A stretch of 64,000 nt of DNA from Burkholderiales bacterium 8X (GCA_902506565.1 LR732703.1:808030-872029), one strand, 5' to 3'; numbered from the stretch's first letter, positions 43,952 through 53,265 are shown. The notes: generated from the letters alone by a model not told the origin. A program made the numbers and translations.

Positions 43952-44823
43952 CGGGCGAGCACGAAGCGGCTTTCCGGCAAGCCGCGCCAGCCGGGTTGCG
44001 CGGCGAACACGCCACCCGCTGCAGGCTCCTTCGCCAAGGCCGCTTCGTCGAGCCCGACGCGCGCCGAGGTGACGTAGAGCCGATCGAGATCCGGCCCGCC
44101 GAAGGCCGGACAGGTGACCTGCGATGCGCCGATCGCGATTCGTGCGGTCTCGCGTCCGTCGGCGTCGTAGCGCACCACGCACGCGCCGCGCCATTGCGCA
44201 TTCCAGAGGCCGCCGTCCGCATCGACGGTCGAGCCGTCGGCGAAACCTTCATGCGGCTGCAGCCGGACGAAAGGCTCGGGCTCGCCCAAGGTGCCGTCGG
44301 CGCGGTAATCTACCCGGTGGATGATCCGGCTCGGCGAATCGGTGTAGTACATCGTGGCGCCATCCGGGCTAAAGGCGATGCTGTTGGCCACGCCGACGCG
44401 CGGCAATGCCAGACGCTCGATGGCGAGGTCCGGGCCCACCCGGTAAAAGTGCCCGATCGCCTCTTCCTTCGGATTGAAGGTGCCGAACACCAGCCGGCCC
44501 TGGCGGTCGCAGCGACCGTCGTTCAGGCGCTCAGCCGACCCCTCCGGCAGCACCTTGCGAATGTCCGACAGGGCGCCGTCCTCGATGTCGAAGAGCGCGA
44601 TGCCCGAGGCAAGACCCAGCAGCAACCGGGTCTCGGACTCGCACAACGCGAAACACCCTACTCGCTCGGGCAAGGTCCAGCGGCGCAGCTGGCCATCCGC
44701 CTGCCGCCATTGGCTGATGGTGGATCGCTCGATGTCGGTCCAGTACAGGGCGCCGCTTCGCTCGCACCATAACGCGCATTCGCCGAGCAGCGCGCGGTCA
44801 TCGACCAACAGCTCGGCCTTCAT
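43948..44823 (-). CDS. SMP-30/gluconolactonase family sugar lactonase
   Basis: 291 residues, six-bladed propeller. ALLGECALWCERSGALYWTD with the metal-binding Glu, RLNDGRCDRQGRLVFGT with its Asn-Asp, and PHEGFADGSTVDADGGLW with the second Asp are the three family sites. It hydrolyses the sugar lactone produced by the neighbouring dehydrogenase, most likely L-arabinono-lactone. It overlaps both neighbours by four bases. Confidence 0.9.
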   Translation of the reverse strand: MKAELLVDDRALLGECALWCERSGALYWTDIERSTISQWRQADGQLRRWTLPERVGCFALCESETRLLLGLASGIALFDIEDGALSDIRKVLPEGSAERLNDGRCDRQGRLVFGTFNPKEEAIGHFYRVGPDLAIERLALPRVGVANSIAFSPDGATMYYTDSPSRIIHRVDYRADGTLGEPEPFVRLQPHEGFADGSTVDADGGLWNAQWRGACVVRYDADGRETARIAIGASQVTCPAFGGPDLDRLYVTSARVGLDEAALAKEPAAGGVFAAQPGWRGLPESRFVLAR

Positions 44824-45641
44824 GTCCAGCCGCCGTCCACGACGAAGTCCTGCGCGGTGCACATGGCGCTGTCGTCCGAGGCCAGGAATAGCGCCATGCG
44901 GGCGATGTGCTCCGGCATCAGCGCCTGGTCGATGCACTGTCCGCGGGCGATCTCCTCGCGGCCGGCATCGGTGAGCCAGAGCCGCACCTGCTTCTCGGTC
45001 ATGACCCAGCCGGGCACCAGCGTGTTCACGCGGATGTTGAAGCGGCCGAGGTCGCGGGCCAGGCTGCGCGTCAAACCCTGCACCGCGGACTTCGCGGTGG
45101 TGTAGACCGGCATGCCGCCCTGCTTGAGCATCCAGCTCACCGAGCCGAGGTTGACGATCGACCCGCCGCCGTTCTTGCGCATCGATTCCGAGACCGCGCG
45201 AGCCGCGAAGAACTGGTGCTTGAGGTTGACCGCGATGCCGGCATCCCAGCTTTCGGGCGTGGTTTCCTCGATCGTGTGGCGGCGGTCGTTGGCGGCATTG
45301 TTCAGCAGCACGGCGATCGGGCCGAGTCGCGATTGCACCTGCTCGATGGCCGCGACCAGCGCCGCGATGTCGGTGATGTCCACCTCGACGAAAAAGGGCG
45401 CATGCCTGCCATCCGCCAATGTTTCGGCGAGCGCCCTGCCCGCCGCGGCGTCGATGTCGAGGAAGCCGACCCGCGCACCCTGGTGGGCAAAGTGCGAGAC
45501 CAGGCTCGCGCCGATGCCGGTGGCGCCGCCGGTCACGAGCACGCATCGGTCCACGAGGCTCGGGTAGCGCGCGAAATGGTCCGAGCTGCCAGCGGCGGCC
45601 GCTGCGGCATCGCCGGCTCGGTTGTCGATAGGTGAAGTCAT
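44820..45641 (-). CDS. SDR family sugar 1-dehydrogenase (L-arabinose/D-xylose type)
   Basis: 273 residues. Start MTSPIDNRAGDA (ATG 45641); an Ala-rich leader precedes the Rossmann motif TGGATGIG. It aligns by pattern with Caulobacter xylose 1-dehydrogenase: YPSLVDRCVLVTGG, NNAANDRRH, and the intact Tyr-x3-Lys (VYTTAKSA). It oxidises an aldopentose at C1 to the lactone using NAD(P)+. Context points to L-arabinose, although D-galactose or D-xylose would be chemically similar. Confidence 0.85.
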   Translation of the reverse strand: MTSPIDNRAGDAAAAAAGSSDHFARYPSLVDRCVLVTGGATGIGASLVSHFAHQGARVGFLDIDAAAGRALAETLADGRHAPFFVEVDITDIAALVAAIEQVQSRLGPIAVLLNNAANDRRHTIEETTPESWDAGIAVNLKHQFFAARAVSESMRKNGGGSIVNLGSVSWMLKQGGMPVYTTAKSAVQGLTRSLARDLGRFNIRVNTLVPGWVMTEKQVRLWLTDAGREEIARGQCIDQALMPEHIARMALFLASDDSAMCTAQDFVVDGGWT

Positions 45642-45664
45642 GTCCCGTATTCCAACCGATCCGT

Positions 45665-47413
45665 TCAATGCGAATGGCGTGGCACCGCATGTCCCCTGCA
45701 GCCGACCAGGAAGTCCAGGTCGCAGCCCTCGTCCGCCTGCAGCACGTGTTCGACGTAGAGCCGCTGGTAGCCGCCGGCCATCGCGGGCGGCGCGGCCATG
45801 ACCGGCTCGGCGGGCGCCGCCATTCGGTCGGCCAGCTCGGCATCAGGAATGTCGAGGTGCAGGCGACCCGCCTCGCAGTCGAGCTCGATCCAGTCGCCAT
45901 CGCGCACCGCGGCAAGCGGACCGCCGGCGGCCGCTTCGGGCGCCACGTGCAGCACCACCGTGCCGTAGGCGGTGCCGCTCATGCGGGCATCCGAGATGCG
46001 GACCATGTCCTTCACGCCCTGGCGCAGCAGCTTGGGCGGCAGCCCCATGTTGCCGACCTCGGCCATGCCCGGGTAGCCCTTCGGTCCGCAGTTCTTCATC
46101 ACCAGGATCGAATCGGCGTCGACCTCGAGCGACTCGTCGACGATGCGTGCCTTGTAGTGCTCCAGGTTCTCGAACACGACGGCGCGGCCGCGGTGCTTGA
46201 GCAGCTCGGGCGTCGCCGCCGAGGGCTTGAGCACCGCACCCCGCGGCGCCAGGTTGCCGCGCAGCACGCGGATGCCGCCGTCCGCGATCAGCGGCTTGTC
46301 GATCGGCCGGATCACCTCGTCGTTGTAGCTCGGTGCGTCGCGCACGTTGTCCCAGAGCGAGCGGCCGTTGACGGTGAGCGCGCCGGGATGCGGCAGCAGG
46401 CCATGCTCCCCGAGCCGGCGCAGCACCGCGGGCAGGCCGCCGGCGTAATAGAACTCCTCCATCAGGAAGCGGCCGGAAGGCATCAGGTCGACGATGGTCG
46501 GCGTGTCGTGGCCGAGCCGCGCCCAATCCTCCAGCGCCAGCGGAACGCCGATGCGGCCGGCGATCGCCTTCAGGTGGATCACCGCATTGGTCGATCCGCC
46601 GATCGCCGCGTTGACCCGGATCGCGTTCTCGAAGGCTTCGCGGGTCAGGATCTTCGAGAGGTCGAGCCCCTCGCGCGCCATCTCGACCGCGCGGGCGCCC
46701 GACATCTGCGCCAGAACGTAGCGCCTCGCATCGACCGCCGGGATGGCGGCGTTGTGCGGTAGCGATGTGCCCAATGCCTCCGCCATGCAGGCCATCGTCG
46801 AGGCGGTGCCCATGGTGTTGCAGGTGCCGGCGGACCGGGACATGCCGCCCTCGGCCGACAGGAACTGATGCAGGTCGATCTCGCCGGCCTTGAAGGATTC
46901 GTGCAGCTGCCATACGGCCGTGCCCGAGCCGATGTCGCGGCCCCCGAGCTTGCCGTTGAGCATCGGCCCGCCGGTGACCACGATCGCGGGGATGTCGCAG
47001 CTCGCGGCGCCCATCAGCAGGGCCGGCGTCGTCTTGTCGCAGCCGGTGAGCAGCACCACCGCATCGATCGGGTTGCCGCGGATGGCTTCCTCCACGTCCA
47101 TGCTGGCCAGGTTGCGGGTCAGCATCGCGGTCGGCCGCAGGTTCGATTCGCCGTTCGAGAACACCGGGAACTCCACCGGAAAGCCGCCCGCCTCGGAGAC
47201 GCCGCGCTTCACGTGCTCGGCGATCTTCCGAAAGTGCGCATTGCACGGCGTCAGCTCCGACCAGGTGTTGCAGATGCCGATGATCGGGCGGCCGTCGAAC
47301 TCGTGGTCCGGGATGCCCTGGTTCTTCATCCAGCTGCGATACATGAAGCCGTTCTTGTCGTTGGTTCCGAACCATTCGGTGGAGCGCAGTTTCCTGGAAG
47401 GGGCAGCCGGCAT
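45665..47413 (-). CDS. L-arabonate dehydratase (IlvD/Edd family)
   Basis: 582 residues. Cluster ligands Cys57 (LTPCNAH), Cys125 (TGCDKTTPA) and Cys198 (SAGTCNTMGTAS) match Cys59, Cys127 and Cys200 of Rhizobium L-arabonate dehydratase with a constant offset of two, implying a [2Fe-2S] cluster. It dehydrates L-arabonate to 2-keto-3-deoxy-L-arabonate. IlvD proper is less likely because the gene sits among sugar genes. It starts 45 bases after the yjfF-like gene. Confidence 0.9.
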   Translation of the reverse strand: MPAAPSRKLRSTEWFGTNDKNGFMYRSWMKNQGIPDHEFDGRPIIGICNTWSELTPCNAHFRKIAEHVKRGVSEAGGFPVEFPVFSNGESNLRPTAMLTRNLASMDVEEAIRGNPIDAVVLLTGCDKTTPALLMGAASCDIPAIVVTGGPMLNGKLGGRDIGSGTAVWQLHESFKAGEIDLHQFLSAEGGMSRSAGTCNTMGTASTMACMAEALGTSLPHNAAIPAVDARRYVLAQMSGARAVEMAREGLDLSKILTREAFENAIRVNAAIGGSTNAVIHLKAIAGRIGVPLALEDWARLGHDTPTIVDLMPSGRFLMEEFYYAGGLPAVLRRLGEHGLLPHPGALTVNGRSLWDNVRDAPSYNDEVIRPIDKPLIADGGIRVLRGNLAPRGAVLKPSAATPELLKHRGRAVVFENLEHYKARIVDESLEVDADSILVMKNCGPKGYPGMAEVGNMGLPPKLLRQGVKDMVRISDARMSGTAYGTVVLHVAPEAAAGGPLAAVRDGDWIELDCEAGRLHLDIPDAELADRMAAPAEPVMAAPPAMAGGYQRLYVEHVLQADEGCDLDFLVGCRGHAVPRHSH

Positions 47414-47458
47414 GCGGGATTCCTGGTTGTAAGGTCTTGAAGAAATGGACGGAGCCGC

Positions 47459-48523
47459 TCAATGCCGCGGCGCGCGCGCACCGAAGAAGCGTTGCAGCAG
47501 GCAGAAGACGAAGAGCAGCGCGCCCACCACGATGCGGGTCCACCACGAGCTCAGGCTGCCGTCGAACGAAATCAGCGTCTGGATGATGCCGAGCATCAGC
47601 ACGCCGAAGAGCGTGCCGACCACGTAGCCGACGCCGCCGGTGAGCAAGGTGCCGCCGATGACCACGGCCGCGATCGCGTCCAGCTCCAGCCCGACCGCAT
47701 GCAGGCCGTAGCCGGAGAGCATGTAGAAGGTGAAGATCACGCCGGCGAGCGCCGAGCAGAAGCCCGAAAGCGTGTAGACGCCGATCAGGGTCGAGCGCAC
47801 CGGCAAACCCATCAGGAGCGCCGAATGCTCGCTGCCGCCGATCGCGTACACCGCGCGGCCGAACGGCGTGCAGTGCGCGACGAACACCGCCGCCAGCACC
47901 ACCCCGATCGCGATCACCGCGCTGATCGAGACCGAGGCCTCGCCCCAGATCGGAATGCGGACCTGCGACACCTCGGTATAGAAAGCGTTGCCGATGCTGA
48001 TCGAATCGATGCTGATCAGATAGCACAGGCCCCGCGCCAGGAACATGCCGGCCAGCGTGACGATGAAGGGCTGCAGCCGGAAGCGCTCGATCAGAAAGCC
48101 CATGAACGCGCCGAAGGCCGTGCCCATCAGCAGCACCAGCGGAATCACCACGGCAGGGCTGCAGCCCTGCTTCTCGACCAGCGAGGCAGAGACCATCGTT
48201 GTGAGCGCGATCATCGAACCCACCGACAGGTCGATGCCGCCGGACAGGATCACGAAGGTCATGCCGACCGCGACCACCACCAGGAAGGCGTTGTCGATCA
48301 GCAGGTTGAGGAACACCTGGGCGGAGAAGAAGCCGTCGTAGCGCACCGAACCGAGCGTGGCCATCAGCACGAACAGCGAGATCGTCGCAGCCAGCGGAAA
48401 GTACTTGGGGTTGAGGCTTGCGCGGCGTGGTGGCGCTGCCCGCGGCGTGGGGCCCGGCCGGCGTTCGCTCCCGCCGTCGGCTCCCGTCTTTCGCTCATTC
48501 CCCCGTGGCAGCGCGACGCTCAT
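47459..48523 (-). CDS. yjfF: Sugar ABC transporter permease, YjfF-like
   Basis: 354 residues. About 35 residues of charged, Pro/Arg-rich N-terminus, then ten or so membrane helices. Family segments: VTFVILSGGIDLSVGSMIAL and YAIGGSEHSALLMGLPV. It pairs with the YtfT-like permease; E. coli YtfQRT-YjfF imports galactofuranose. Start ATG 48523 overlaps the ytfT stop (ATGA). Confidence 0.88.
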   Translation of the reverse strand: MSVALPRGNERKTGADGGSERRPGPTPRAAPPRRASLNPKYFPLAATISLFVLMATLGSVRYDGFFSAQVFLNLLIDNAFLVVVAVGMTFVILSGGIDLSVGSMIALTTMVSASLVEKQGCSPAVVIPLVLLMGTAFGAFMGFLIERFRLQPFIVTLAGMFLARGLCYLISIDSISIGNAFYTEVSQVRIPIWGEASVSISAVIAIGVVLAAVFVAHCTPFGRAVYAIGGSEHSALLMGLPVRSTLIGVYTLSGFCSALAGVIFTFYMLSGYGLHAVGLELDAIAAVVIGGTLLTGGVGYVVGTLFGVLMLGIIQTLISFDGSLSSWWTRIVVGALLFVFCLLQRFFGARAPRH

Positions 48524-49569
48524 GGCCGCACCTCGTGGACGGAGGGCTTCTGCACCCAGGCACGCAGCTCGCTACGGAACTCGGCCGATTGCAGCAGCAT
48601 CACCAGGAACACCACCACCGCCTTCACCACCAGGTTGATCTCGGGCGGCACGCCGAGCGAGTAGATCGCATAGGTGAGCGTCTGGATGATCAGGGCGCCG
48701 ATCAGGCTGCCGACCAGGCTGAAGCGCCCGCCGGTCAGGGCGGTGCCGCCGAGCGTCACGGCCAGGATCGCGTCGAGTTCGAGCAGCTGCCCTGCATTGT
48801 TGCCATCGGCGCTCTTCACGTTGGAGCTGATCAGCAGACCCGCGATGCCGGCGCACAGGCCGGAGAACGCATAGGCGCCGACCACCAGCCGCCGCGACCG
48901 CACGCCAGCGACCCGCGCCGCGGTCGGGTTGATGCCGACTGCCTGGATGAAGAGGCCGAGCGCGGTTCGCGTGACCGCCAGGTACAGGAGCCCGAACAGG
49001 GCCGCGACGATGAAGACAGAGAACGGCAGCCCGAACAGGTAGCCGCCACCCAGGAAGAAGAAGGGCGTGTAGTAGACCGTGATGATCTGCCCGCCGGTGA
49101 CCAGCTGCGCGATGCCGCGCCCTGCCACCATCAGGATCAGCGTCGCGATGATCGGCTGCATGCCGATGCGCGCGACCAGGAGGCCGTTCCAGATTCCGCA
49201 GGCGAGCGCGGCCGCGAGCGCCGCGAGCAGCGCGAGCGGCAGCGGGAACCGGCTGGCATTCGGCGTGACCGCGCCGCCGATCATCCAGGCTGCCACCGCC
49301 GCGGCGATCGCCACCACCGCGCCGACCGAGATGTCGATGCCGCGGGTCGCGATCACCATCGTCATGCCGAGCGCGACCAGTGCGAGCGGCGCCGCGCGGT
49401 TGAGGATGTCGACCAGGCTGCCGTACAGGTGGCCGTCCCGCCATTCCAGCCGCAGGAAGCCGGGATTGAAGGCGGCGTTGAGCGCCAGCAGCAGCAGCAG
49501 CGTCACCACCGGCCACAGCAGCCGATGCTGGAATGCCCTGGCAAGGAAGCGCGGGGGCGATTCAGTCAT
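48520..49569 (-). CDS. ytfT: Sugar ABC transporter permease, YtfT-like
   Basis: 349 residues with about ten membrane helices. Family segments: GMTMVIATRGIDISVGAVVA, FIQAVGINPTAARVAGV and AFSGLCAGIAGLLISSNVKS. Start ATG 49569 overlaps the ytfR stop by 8 bases. Forms a heterodimeric channel with the YjfF-like subunit. Confidence 0.88.
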   Translation of the reverse strand: MTESPPRFLARAFQHRLLWPVVTLLLLLALNAAFNPGFLRLEWRDGHLYGSLVDILNRAAPLALVALGMTMVIATRGIDISVGAVVAIAAAVAAWMIGGAVTPNASRFPLPLALLAALAAALACGIWNGLLVARIGMQPIIATLILMVAGRGIAQLVTGGQIITVYYTPFFFLGGGYLFGLPFSVFIVAALFGLLYLAVTRTALGLFIQAVGINPTAARVAGVRSRRLVVGAYAFSGLCAGIAGLLISSNVKSADGNNAGQLLELDAILAVTLGGTALTGGRFSLVGSLIGALIIQTLTYAIYSLGVPPEINLVVKAVVVFLVMLLQSAEFRSELRAWVQKPSVHEVRP

Positions 49570-51091
49570 GCTCGGCCGCGATCAAGGCGTAGACGTCGTC
49601 CTCGCTGCTGCCGCCCGGCAGCTCGCCGACCTTGCGCCGGTCGCGCAGCACCACGATGCGATGGGCGACGCGCACCACCTCGCCCATCTCGGACGAGATG
49701 AAGACCACCGCCATGCCGCCCTCGGCGAGACGAAGGATCTGCGTCATGATTTCCTGCTTGGCCGCGACGTCGATGCCGCGGGTCGGCTCGTCGAGGATGA
49801 GGAGCCGCGGCTCGGTCGCCAGCCAGCGCGCAATCATGGCCTTCTGCTGGTTGCCGCCGGACAGGAGACCGATCGGCGTCTCGATGCTGGCGGTCTTGAT
49901 GCCGAGCGATTCGACGAAGCGCTCGGCCAGCGCACTCTGCTCGGCATGCGAAAGAAAGCGGCGCATGCCCCGCTGGGCCTGCAAGGCGAGCGCGATGTTC
50001 TCGCGCACCGACAGGTCGGCGACGATGCCGTCGGTCTTGCGCTCCTCGGGGCAGAGCGCGATGCCCTGGCGAATCGCGTCGGCCGGGGTCGTGAAGCGGA
50101 CCTCGCGGCCGTCGATGCGGAGCAGGCCGCGGTCCGGCGACTCGAGTCCGAACAAGAGCCGCGCGAGTTCGGTACGGCCGGCGCCGAGCAGCCCGGCGAT
50201 GCCCAGCACTTCGCCGGCCCTCACCCGAAGGTCGATCGGCTGCAGTTGGCCGGACTGGCCGAGCCCCTCCGCTTCGAGCAACGCAGGCTGGCCCTCGTCC
50301 AACGCCGGCAGTGCGGTGGGGCGGGACGATTGGGCGGCGAGTTCGCGCCCGAGCATTGCCGCGATCAGGGCCTGCGGCCCCAGGTCGGCCGCGCGCCATT
50401 CGCCGACCCGGCTGCCGTTGCGCAACACCGTGATCCGATCCGACACGGCATAGACCTGGTTCAGGAAATGCGTGACGAAGACGATCGCCAGGCCCTCGCC
50501 CCGAAGCCGGCGCAGCACCTCGAAAAGCTTGTGTACCTCGTCGTCGTCGAGGCTAGATGTCGGCTCGTCGAGGATCAGCACCTTGGACGAGACGCCCAGC
50601 GCCCTCGCGATGGCCACCATCTGCTGCACCGCCACCGAATAGCTCGACAGCAGGCGGGTGACATCGATGTGCAGGCCGATGCGCGCCAGCAGCGATTCGG
50701 CGCGCCGATTCACCTCGGCCCAGTCGATCCGAAAGGCCTGCGCCGCGCCGCGCCGCGGATAACGCCCGGCGAACATGTTCTCGGCCACCGAGAGGTTCGG
50801 GCACAGGTTGACCTCCTGGTACACCGTGCTGATGCCGAGCTTCTGCGCCTCGAGCGGGGAGCCCGGCCGGATCGGCGAGCCGTCCAGCGCCATCTCGCCG
50901 CCGCTCGCGCCGAAGACGCCGGTCAGCACCTTGATCAGGGTCGACTTGCCGGCGCCGTTCTGTCCCATGAGCGCATGGATCTCGCCCGGATAGAGCCTGA
51001 GCTCCACGTCCTTCAGCACCGGAATGCCGGCGAAGGACTTGTGGATGCCCCGCAGCTCCAGGACCGGGGCGGTGGCCGCTTCTTCGCTCAT
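49562..51091 (-). CDS. ytfR: Sugar ABC transporter ATP-binding protein, YtfR-like
   Basis: 509 residues with two ABC domains, the RbsA/YtfR layout. Domain 1: Walker A GQNGAGKST, Walker B VLILDEPTSSLDDDE, signature SSYSVAVQQMVA (degenerate). Domain 2: GLLGAGRTE in place of Walker A, signature LSGGNQQK, LILDEPTRGID. The line-up with E. coli YtfR is close along the length. ATG 51091 (MSEEAATAPVLEL) is preferred; a GTG at 51142 would add 17 residues and start 4 bases after the ytfQ stop. Confidence 0.9.
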   Translation of the reverse strand: MSEEAATAPVLELRGIHKSFAGIPVLKDVELRLYPGEIHALMGQNGAGKSTLIKVLTGVFGASGGEMALDGSPIRPGSPLEAQKLGISTVYQEVNLCPNLSVAENMFAGRYPRRGAAQAFRIDWAEVNRRAESLLARIGLHIDVTRLLSSYSVAVQQMVAIARALGVSSKVLILDEPTSSLDDDEVHKLFEVLRRLRGEGLAIVFVTHFLNQVYAVSDRITVLRNGSRVGEWRAADLGPQALIAAMLGRELAAQSSRPTALPALDEGQPALLEAEGLGQSGQLQPIDLRVRAGEVLGIAGLLGAGRTELARLLFGLESPDRGLLRIDGREVRFTTPADAIRQGIALCPEERKTDGIVADLSVRENIALALQAQRGMRRFLSHAEQSALAERFVESLGIKTASIETPIGLLSGGNQQKAMIARWLATEPRLLILDEPTRGIDVAAKQEIMTQILRLAEGGMAVVFISSEMGEVVRVAHRIVVLRDRRKVGELPGGSSEDDVYALIAAEHD

Positions 51092-51145
51092 TCCGACCCG
51101 ATCGACGCCGATGCCGCTGGTGGTCGCGCCGTGCGCCTGCACCGG

Positions 51146-52114
51146 TCAGTACTTGCGCTTCGGGAATTCCTTGGCCGCGACTTCCATCGGGAAGATGGTT
51201 TCCTCGGTCACGATGCGCTTGGGCAGCGGCTTGCCGGCGGCGATGTCCTTGACCGCGCTCATCAGTTGCGGGCCGAGCAGCGGGCTGCATTCGATCGAGA
51301 CATTCAGCTTGCCGGCGATCATGGCCTCGAAGGCGCCCTTGACCGCATCGATCGAGATGATCGTGATGTCCTTCGCCGGCTTCATGCCGGCCTCCTCGAT
51401 CGCCTGGATCGCGCCGATCGCCATGTCGTCGTTGTGCGCGTAGAGCACGTTGATCTTCTTGCCGTCGGCCTTCAGGAAGGCCTCCATGACCTCCTTGCCC
51501 TTGGCCCGGGTGAAGTCGCCGGTCTGCGAACGGATGATCTTGAACTTCGGGTCGGCCTTGATGATCTCCTCGAAGCCCTTCTTGCGGTCGATGGCCGGTG
51601 CCGAGCCGACCGTGCCCTGCAGTTCGACGATGTTGACCTCGCCCTTCTGGTCCTTCATCTTCTCGACCAGCCAGCGGCCGGCCTTGCGTCCTTCCTCGAC
51701 GAAGTCGGAGCCCATGAAGGTGACGTAGAGCGAGTCGTCCTTGGAGTTGACCGATCGATCGGTCAGCACCACCGGGATCTTGGCCGCCTTGGCCTCGCGC
51801 AGCACCGTGTCCCAGCCGGTCTCGACCACCGGCGAGAAGGCGATCACGTCGACCTTCTGCGCGATGTACGAACGGATCGCCTTGATCTGGTTCTCCTGCT
51901 TCTGCTGTGCATCCGAGAACTTGAGCTCGATGCCCGCTTCCTTGGCGGACGACTTGATCGACTCGGTGTTGGCGGTGCGCCATTCACTCTCTGCGCCGAC
52001 CTGCGCGAAGCCCAGCACGAGCTTCTTCTGCGCGAAGGCGCTGACCGGCAGGCCGGCGACGGAGGCGGCGGCAAGGCCTGTCGAGATGACGAGCGCGCGG
52101 CGAGTGAAAGTCAT
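51146..52114 (-). CDS. ytfQ: Sugar ABC transporter substrate-binding protein, YtfQ-like
   Basis: 322 residues with a signal peptide (FTRRALVISTGLAAASVAG, cut near AFAQKK). Mature part starts LVLGFAQVGAESEWRTANTE, the characteristic YtfQ opening; RSYIAQKVDVIAFSPVVETG follows. First gene of the pentose operon, preceded by a strong dyad and a divergent LysR gene. The binding preference may be for the furanose form of L-arabinose or galactose; this is not settled by sequence. Confidence 0.9.
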   Translation of the reverse strand: MTFTRRALVISTGLAAASVAGLPVSAFAQKKLVLGFAQVGAESEWRTANTESIKSSAKEAGIELKFSDAQQKQENQIKAIRSYIAQKVDVIAFSPVVETGWDTVLREAKAAKIPVVLTDRSVNSKDDSLYVTFMGSDFVEEGRKAGRWLVEKMKDQKGEVNIVELQGTVGSAPAIDRKKGFEEIIKADPKFKIIRSQTGDFTRAKGKEVMEAFLKADGKKINVLYAHNDDMAIGAIQAIEEAGMKPAKDITIISIDAVKGAFEAMIAGKLNVSIECSPLLGPQLMSAVKDIAAGKPLPKRIVTEETIFPMEVAAKEFPKRKY

Positions 52115-52196
52115 GGGTGTGTCTCCTGGCTGTTTGAATGTCGAAACGTCTGGAACGCTGCGCTTCGAGGCGCTGTGCGGAGTATGGGAATTGCAC

Positions 52197-52236
52197 CGAT
52201 ATCTTTCCAATCGTTTTTTCGCTGGAATCGATATCG
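52197..52236. promoter_or_regulatory. Large inverted repeat between ytfQ and the LysR gene, probable operator
   Basis: CGATATCTTTCCA (52197-52209) and TGGAATCGATATCG (52223-52236) are near-perfect mirror arms separated by 13 bases including a T6 run. The stretch is clearly AT-richer than its surroundings. It sits 25 bases before the LysR start and 83 bases before ytfQ, as expected for a GbpR-type binding site acting on both. Confidence 0.6.
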
Positions 52237-52260
52237 TTTCCCGGATCAACGTAAACCCTG

Positions 52261-53217
52261 ATGACCGCCTATTCGCACTGGTTCGTCCGCGCCCGCCTCA
52301 AGACCCGGCAGCTGTTGCTGCTGGTCGCGCTGGCCGAAGAAGGCAACATCCACCGGGCCGCCCACGTGCTCAACATGGCGCAGCCGGCCGCATCCAAGCT
52401 GTTGAAGGACCTGGAAGACGTGCTGGGCGTCTCGCTCTTCGACCGGCTGCCGCGCGGCATGCGGCCGACCTGGTACGGCGAGACCATGATCCGCCACGCC
52501 CGCATCGCGCTCGCCACGCTGCAGGAGGCGCATGACGAGGTGGCCGCGATCCAGGCCGGGCGCTTCGGCCAGGTCAATATCGGTGCGATCACTTCGCCGG
52601 GCCTGGCGCTGCTGCCCACGGCGGTCGCCGAGGTGAAACGCGAGCGGCCGAACCTGCGGGTCTCGGTCGAGATCGAGACCAGCCCGGTGCTCTTGCAGCG
52701 GCTCGAGCAAGGGGAGCTGGACGTGCTGCTCGCCCGCCTCTCGGCCGACCGTGACAAGTCCAACCTGCGCTACGAGCCGCTCACCGAGGAACGGGTCTGT
52801 GCGGTGGTGCGCCCCGGCCACGCGCTCGCGCAAGCCGAAGGCATCACGCTGCAGCAGCTGTCCGGCTTCGGCTGGATCGTGCCGCCGACCGGCAGCGTGC
52901 TGCGCCATCGCTTCGACCTCATGTACCAGGAGAGCGGGCTCGCCTCGCCAGTGGATGTGATCGAGAGTTCGGCGCTGCTCTTCATCACGGCGATGCTCGC
53001 GCAGAGCGACCGGGTTGCGGTGCTCGCGGCCGAGGTCGGGCAGTACTACGCTTCGCACGGCATGGTGGCCGTGCTGCCGGTGGAGATGCCCTGCCACATG
53101 GATTCGTTCGGCCTCGTCACCCGCACCGACCGCGTGCTGTCGCCGGGAGCGGCGGTGATGGTGGAGGCGTTGAAGGCTGCGTGTGGGTCGGTGTATGGGC
53201 TGCAGCGGCTCGGTTGA
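52261..53217 (+). CDS. LysR family regulator, GbpR-like
   Basis: 318 residues. HTH: LLLVALAEEGNIHRAAHVLN then MAQPAASKLLKDLEDVLGVS. The domain that follows (VNIGAITSPGLALLPTAVAE; GFGWIVPPTGSVLRHRFDLM) resembles GbpR, the LysR regulator of sugar-binding protein genes that responds to L-arabinose and D-galactose in Agrobacterium and Azospirillum. Divergent from the pentose operon, so the likely sugar-responsive regulator. Confidence 0.88.
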   Translation: MTAYSHWFVRARLKTRQLLLLVALAEEGNIHRAAHVLNMAQPAASKLLKDLEDVLGVSLFDRLPRGMRPTWYGETMIRHARIALATLQEAHDEVAAIQAGRFGQVNIGAITSPGLALLPTAVAEVKRERPNLRVSVEIETSPVLLQRLEQGELDVLLARLSADRDKSNLRYEPLTEERVCAVVRPGHALAQAEGITLQQLSGFGWIVPPTGSVLRHRFDLMYQESGLASPVDVIESSALLFITAMLAQSDRVAVLAAEVGQYYASHGMVAVLPVEMPCHMDSFGLVTRTDRVLSPGAAVMVEALKAACGSVYGLQRLG

Positions 53218-53234
53218 ACCAACGCCGCTGCAGC
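53199..53234. terminator. Perfect hairpin between convergent genes
   Basis: GCTGCAGCGGC (53199-53209) pairs over 11 bases with GCCGCTGCAGC (53224-53234). The 14-base loop holds the LysR stop codon and a small GGTT/AACC pairing. No T-run. Probable bidirectional terminator between the LysR and Bug genes. Confidence 0.65.
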
Positions 53235-53265
53235 ACCGATCGATCAGGCTCCGCCGAACTTGCGC

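Noticed and set aside
49079..52261. A plus-strand reading frame of more than 1000 codons opposite ytfQ, ytfR and ytfT
   Set aside because: Antisense to three clearly conserved ABC transporter genes; composition (Arg, Asp, His and Leu rich) is the usual shadow in GC-rich DNA.
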